Positions 60,005 to 64,000 of a stretch of 64,000 nucleotides of DNA are shown piece after piece. How positions within the stretch are numbered: position 1 is the stretch's first letter; the number at the start of each line of letters is the position of its first letter. The stretch is taken from contig JAFVVN010000016.1 in NCBI GenBank assembly GCA_017502125.1, positions 1 to 64,000 of the forward strand, given 5' to 3'. A program made the translations under genes and the position numbers. The notes under the pieces were generated by a model, which was not told the origin of the DNA, did no database searches, and was given only the letters and a program-made list of their open reading frames with translations. Source of the DNA: Bacteroidales bacterium. GTDB lineage: Bacteria; Bacteroidota; Bacteroidia; Bacteroidales; UBA932.

Positions 60005-61429
60005 TTATGCTTTATTGATTTTTCCGCACACTACAATTGCATAGTAGGCAATCACTGCAAAAGCAAATGCAGGAACGATATAGGCTGTTGCGATATTTCC
60101 CGATGAGTCTGACAGGAAGCCCATGATCTGAGTGAGGATTGAAGCACCGGCAATGGCCATGACCATACCTGATCCGCCGAGTTTGGTGTCATCTCCAAGT
60201 CCTTCGATGCCCATACCGTAGATGGTCGGGAACATCATGGACATACATCCTGAAATACCCATGAGGCAATATACTCCGAAGAATCCCTTGCCGAGCACTG
60301 TGCCGAGGCAGCAGAAGACTGCGACTAAAGAAAGAACAGCAAGAATCTTACGGTGGTCAACGTATTTCATGAGCCAAGTGCAGACAAAGCGCATGGTCAC
60401 GAAAAGTACGAGTGACATTATATAATATGTCGCACCTGCCTGCTCTGCAGTTCTTGGAAGGAGTACATCCAGACCGACAGCATCACAGACAGAATAGAAT
60501 CCCGCTGCAACCGGTTCAAGATTTCTCAGAGCATTTATGATCATATCAGGTGTGGCATTCGACCCCAGTGATGCGATGACCTCATTGAAACCGAGGTTGT
60601 TCATTGCATAACGGATGATGAACGACCATACTGCGATCTGAGCACCGATGTTGCAGAACTGTGCAATGACACCCCAGACATAATTCTTGTTGGCGATCAG
60701 ACGCTTGAAAGAACCTTTGAGGTCGAGTTCTCCGCCTTCCTTGAGATTCGGCATCTTGGTCAATGCAATCGCAAGAAGGAGAACAAGCATGATCGTTCCA
60801 AGAATCATGTATGTATTGGTCACTGCAGTGAGCTCGCCAGACTGAATGGCTGCAAGCTCAGCATCAGTCATGGACAGTCTTTCTGCCGCAGTCTTCGTGT
60901 TGAGGTTTGAAAGAATGAAGATCTGAGAAACCACGACTCCTGTGATTGCGCCGAACGGATTGAATGACTGAGACAGGTTAAGACGTCTTGTGGCAGTCTT
61001 TTCTGGTCCGATGGCACACACATAAGAGTTGGTTGATGTCTCAAGAATAGACAGACCGGCAAACAGCACAAGGATAGCCACAAGGAAGAGCATATAACCT
61101 ATAATATTGTTTGTCAGTGCAACAACAGAAGCAGGATAGAACAAGAAGGTTCCGAGAGCATAAAGTCCCAGACCGAGCATCACACCTGCCTTGTATGTGT
61201 ATTTCTTGATGAAGATCGCGCCGGGAACCGCAAAGCAGCCGTAGCCGAGCAGATAGCAAACCACCTGAATCCAGGCTGTCTGCGAGTCTGTGAAGCTCAT
61301 GATTCTCTTGAAAGCTGCCAACATTGTGTCGGTCAGATTGTTAGGCACTGCCCACGCGAAGAAAAGCGTGGTCAGAAGAATATATGGCCACAGGATTCCC
61401 TTTGGAATAATTCTATCGTTATTGTTCAT
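60005..61429 (-). CDS. fucP: L-fucose:H+ symporter family permease
   Basis: A 474-aa MFS transporter with 12 predicted membrane helices. The N-terminal block PYILLTTLFFAWAVPNNLTDTMLAAFKRIMSFTDSQTAWIQVVCYLLGYG, with its membrane Asp and Asn, is characteristic of FucP/GluP-type sugar:H+ symporters. SILETSTNSYVCAIGPEKTATRRLNLSQSFNPFGAITG and LMGISGCMSMMFPTIYGMGIEGLG are also typical. It brings monosaccharide across the inner membrane. L-fucose is the likeliest substrate given fucI two genes upstream, though related members carry glucose/galactose. A loop of about 70 residues after helix 6 and an insertion near 290-320 are a little longer than in E. coli. Confidence 0.93.
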   Translation of the reverse strand: MNNNDRIIPKGILWPYILLTTLFFAWAVPNNLTDTMLAAFKRIMSFTDSQTAWIQVVCYLLGYGCFAVPGAIFIKKYTYKAGVMLGLGLYALGTFLFYPASVVALTNNIIGYMLFLVAILVLFAGLSILETSTNSYVCAIGPEKTATRRLNLSQSFNPFGAITGVVVSQIFILSNLNTKTAAERLSMTDAELAAIQSGELTAVTNTYMILGTIMLVLLLAIALTKMPNLKEGGELDLKGSFKRLIANKNYVWGVIAQFCNIGAQIAVWSFIIRYAMNNLGFNEVIASLGSNATPDMIINALRNLEPVAAGFYSVCDAVGLDVLLPRTAEQAGATYYIMSLVLFVTMRFVCTWLMKYVDHRKILAVLSLVAVFCCLGTVLGKGFFGVYCLMGISGCMSMMFPTIYGMGIEGLGDDTKLGGSGMVMAIAGASILTQIMGFLSDSSGNIATAYIVPAFAFAVIAYYAIVVCGKINKA

Positions 61430-61441
61430 TTTATAGTAAGG

Positions 61442-62653
61442 TTATTTTGAAAACATTCCGGTGATCTTGTCCAGTTCGACTCCGAATGTGTCCTTCACGA
61501 TTCCTGCAATGATGTCCTTGTCACCCTGAATATGGATGGTATACTGAACGTGTGCAAGGGATTCGCCCGGAGCAAGAGCTGCAGCTGGAGAAGAAGCCTC
61601 TATCTCATAGAAAGGTCCCATGATGGTTCCGTCCTCTGTAGGGCCGTCATTGTATGAGTTGATGACGTCTCCGTCAAACGGATCCTCCTGGTCACCCCAC
61701 TGACTGTTCACATACAGCGCATCCTCTGCAGGAGCAATATACTTGAGGACAGTGAGAACGCTCTTTTCAGTGTCATAGCTCGCTGCAATCCCTGTTGCGC
61801 TTCCCGGAGGAAGTCCGAGCTTGGTGCGGCAAAGACCGTCAATCTTGAAATATAGCATTCCATCTTCGAGGATGAGTCTGTCTGAAGGTATCTTGCCGAA
61901 ATAGTCATCCTTCACGAGCTTGCCTGTGCATTCCTTGTTATAAGGGATGAACACTGTTGTGGTCGGGGTCGGATTGAAAAGACCCAGCATCCACACAGAC
62001 GGCATACCTGTCTCCTTTGTCCAAGCGCTCTCTCCACAGTTTGTAAGAACGTTGTCAGAGCAATATGCAATGGCCTTCACTCCCTCTGGAATCGCGGTTC
62101 CTAGAACTTCAGCTATCTCAGTTGCGCCGAGGAGGCTCACTGTTCTTCTGAGTCCCATGTCAAACTTGGTGTCGGAAGCATTCACAAGAGAGAACTTCTT
62201 TGTGAAGACCACACTCTTGTCATCCTTCTTCTCGATGTCGTAGGCCTCTGTGTCGATGACAGCAGGGACAACCCAATTAGCGTGAACCTGCTCCTGGCCC
62301 TTCTTGAAGTACCATGAGAACGGGCCACCCTCAGGACCAAGCCAGAATCGCTCCTCGCCGCCTACAGGGTTGAACTGAGGGCTCACCTCTCCGGACTCGA
62401 TAAGCTTGTAGTTTATCCATCCGTAGCTGTCGCCTTCATTTCCACCTGTGGTTGTGGTCATCACTCGACCCTGCCATGCAGGAATCACCATGACCTTCGA
62501 CTGACCGTCTTCACTTTTGAGCTCAACGACCTCGACATCATGCTTCTCGATGAAAGCAAGGTCATAACCGTAAGTACCCATCTGATAATTCTGATTAGAG
62601 CCTGTGCAGCTGCATATTACAGCAGCTGCAAGGCCTATAAATGATTTTTTCAT
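61442..62653 (-). CDS. DUF6786-type lipoprotein, aldose-epimerase-like fold
   Basis: A 403-aa lipoprotein (MKKSFIGLAAAVICSC, Cys16). The pattern GWINYKLIESGEVSPQFNPVGGEERFWLGPEGGPFSWYFKKGQEQ, with an aromatic-rich acidic pocket, and FYEIEASSPAAALAPGESLAHVQYTIHIQG near the end recall the mutarotase-like beta-sandwich assigned to DUF6786. The family assignment is from memory of this motif. A sugar-binding or mutarotase role is inferred from the fold and from its place between fucI and fucP. There are 12 bp to fucP and 9 bp to fucI. Confidence 0.7.
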   Translation of the reverse strand: MKKSFIGLAAAVICSCTGSNQNYQMGTYGYDLAFIEKHDVEVVELKSEDGQSKVMVIPAWQGRVMTTTTGGNEGDSYGWINYKLIESGEVSPQFNPVGGEERFWLGPEGGPFSWYFKKGQEQVHANWVVPAVIDTEAYDIEKKDDKSVVFTKKFSLVNASDTKFDMGLRRTVSLLGATEIAEVLGTAIPEGVKAIAYCSDNVLTNCGESAWTKETGMPSVWMLGLFNPTPTTTVFIPYNKECTGKLVKDDYFGKIPSDRLILEDGMLYFKIDGLCRTKLGLPPGSATGIAASYDTEKSVLTVLKYIAPAEDALYVNSQWGDQEDPFDGDVINSYNDGPTEDGTIMGPFYEIEASSPAAALAPGESLAHVQYTIHIQGDKDIIAGIVKDTFGVELDKITGMFSK

Positions 62654-62662
62654 ATTTATCTG

Positions 62663-64000
62663 CTATTTATAAACAGGTCCGTATGTAGCACATGCTCTGT
62701 AGTCAGCTCCTTCAGCATCCATTCCGAATGCCTTCCATGCGCTTGGACGGAACATCTCGTCCTCATTGAGGTTATGCATGCATACAGGGATGCGAAGCAT
62801 AGATGCGAGCGTAACCATATCCTGTCCGACATGACCGTAGCTGATTGCTCCGTGGTTTGCTCCCCAGCTATTCATCACAGAGTAAACGTCCTTGAACGCT
62901 CCCTCTCCAGTCAGACGAGGTGCAAACCATGTTGTCGGCCATGCTGGGTCTGTTCTCATGTCGATGTGGTCGAAGATTTCCTTGTCAACATCAACGGCCC
63001 AACCCTCAGCGATCTGAAGAACAGGTCCGATGCCCTTGATAAGGTTGATACGGCACATGGTCACAGGCATGTCTCCCTTTGTGAGGAACTTTGAAGTGAA
63101 TCCGCCGCCTCTCATATACTCGCGTCCTGCCGGATGCCAGTGAGTTGCATCAAGACAAGCCTCTGCCTCCTCCTGAGTCATCTCCCAGTAGCGCTTCATT
63201 GCAGGCTCACCGTTCTCGAGAGCAGCACCAGAAGCGTCAACGCAAGATGAACCTGAGTTGATCAGGTGGATCACACCGTTGGCAGCCTTTCCTGTGAGTT
63301 TCTTGCCTGTCGCACGCTCCACTGACTCTGGGCTCCAGTATGTCCTGACATCTGAGAAGAGCTGAGGACGACCTGTGAGAAGGTGAAGGAAGAGCATCGT
63401 CACACCATTGAGGGTGTCATTCTCTGTTGCGAATGTGTAAGGCTCGCGAAGTCCGTTCCAGTCAATATTACTGTTGAGGATGGCTTCTGAGAAGTCTCCG
63501 TCCGGACGGAAGTCAGTCCACTGTCTCTGACCCTGGAAACCACCTGCGATGGCGTTGTGACCCATCGCCTCCTCATAGAAGCCCATCTTGTCAAGCTCCG
63601 GATTGCCGACCATGAGGTCACGGAAGATCATTGTCATCTTAACGACATACTCCCACACCTTGTCCTTCTCCTCGCGAGAGAATACGAGATGCTCAGGGTT
63701 GAAGTCCTTGCCTTCGTTCGGTTTGATGTACTTCTCCACCCATGCCATAGCCTTCTTGAACTCCTCCTTGTCGTAGATACCGAGTTCAACACGACGCTCG
63801 ATCTCAGAGCAGTCGACATATTCCGTGCGCATGCCGAGGTAGTCCTGGAAGAAGTCAGGATCCGGGATAGAGCCAGCAATACCCATTGACACCGATCCGA
63901 TCGAGAGATATGACTTTCCTCTCATCTGCATCACAGCAACTGCTGCACGGCCCCAGCGGAGAAGTTTCTCGCGAACGTCGTCAGTAATTGTGTTGTCATC
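62663..64000 (-). CDS. fucI: L-fucose isomerase (partial, N-terminus outside window)
   Basis: Converts L-fucose to L-fuculose; family members also act on D-arabinose. The 445 visible C-terminal residues (of about 590 in the family) include [117 protein letters not shown] and [19 protein letters not shown]. These match FucI over the central and C-terminal domains. The frame is open to the window edge, so the ATG at 63931 is not the start. It is the first visible gene of the operon; its promoter and any fucR, fucA or fucO lie beyond 64000 or elsewhere. Confidence 0.95.
   Translation of the reverse strand, partial: DDNTITDDVREKLLRWGRAAVAVMQMRGKSYLSIGSVSMGIAGSIPDPDFFQDYLGMRTEYVDCSEIERRVELGIYDKEEFKKAMAWVEKYIKPNEGKDFNPEHLVFSREEKDKVWEYVVKMTMIFRDLMVGNPELDKMGFYEEAMGHNAIAGGFQGQRQWTDFRPDGDFSEAILNSNIDWNGLREPYTFATENDTLNGVTMLFLHLLTGRPQLFSDVRTYWSPESVERATGKKLTGKAANGVIHLINSGSSCVDASGAALENGEPAMKRYWEMTQEEAEACLDATHWHPAGREYMRGGGFTSKFLTKGDMPVTMCRINLIKGIGPVLQIAEGWAVDVDKEIFDHIDMRTDPAWPTTWFAPRLTGEGAFKDVYSVMNSWGANHGAISYGHVGQDMVTLASMLRIPVCMHNLNEDEMFRPSAWKAFGMDAEGADYRACATYGPVYK

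Noticed and set aside
1..64000. CRISPR arrays, tRNA/rRNA genes, insertion sequences or prophage
   Set aside because: No regularly spaced repeats, tRNA-like cloverleaf, rRNA segments, transposase, integrase or phage structural genes could be recognised. Scanning for tRNAs by eye is not exhaustive in the longer gaps.

Overview
The window reads as chromosome of a gut- or rumen-type Bacteroidales bacterium (phylum Bacteroidota). Sequence evidence: repeated promoters of the Bacteroidota TTG-(19-21)-TAnnTTTG type, a membrane-anchored AraC regulator, many SPII lipoproteins, fimbrillin-like and DUF4185 domains, a DUF3109 protein, a single-subunit frdC-type cytochrome b, and a fused DAHP synthase/chorismate mutase. 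GC content is near 50 % by eye. An unnamed relative of Rikenellaceae/Cryptobacteroides would fit, but the genus is inference.

Layout. 1-2 kb: rplM-rpsI (minus strand) and pfkA. 2-6 kb: an outer-membrane barrel and a 1055-aa coiled-coil lipoprotein behind a long structured leader. 6.3-9.7 kb: membrane AraC regulator, dusB and lpxK (plus). 9.6-15.7 kb: a minus-strand cluster pyrH, frr, then the Phe/Tyr genes pheA, aminotransferase, tyrA and DAHP synthase-chorismate mutase. A 19-codon Phe/Tyr-rich leader ORF and an intrinsic terminator lie just before pheA and form a complete 1:2/2:3/3:4 attenuator. 15.8-16.5 kb: a monocistronic succinate dehydrogenase/fumarate reductase cytochrome b gene. 16.7-27.2 kb: aminopeptidase P, a FISUMP-like lipoprotein, hemW, small envelope proteins, DUF3109, a degenerate M16 protein and a TPR protein.

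27.2-31.5 kb holds the clearest mobile feature. A convergent gene pair (peptidase U32/RlhA type, and a lipoprotein) is split by a roughly 1.1-kb cassette carrying one Bro-N (antirepressor/DinD-like) gene. The cassette is flanked by a 74-bp direct duplication of the lipoprotein gene's 3' end. 31.6-45.8 kb: cell-wall and housekeeping genes (prmC, ddl, PBP1A, topA, an Lrp-type regulator, ispD) and the rod-shape operon mreB-mreC-mreD-mrdA-rodA.

45.8-64 kb is one long minus-strand sugar/glycan gene set: fucI (cut by the window edge), a DUF6786-type lipoprotein, fucP, a ribulokinase-like kinase, three DUF4185 surface lipoproteins, a CotH-like lipoprotein, a GH38 alpha-mannosidase and a BNR/Asp-box sialidase-like protein. 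No SusC/SusD pair is present in the visible part.

Several intergenic gaps inside operons contain strong palindromes or clustered hairpins. Two diverged copies of an 88-bp hairpin-bearing repeat, with a compensatory stem change, lie downstream of pepP and hemW. No rRNA, tRNA, CRISPR array or insertion sequence was recognised.
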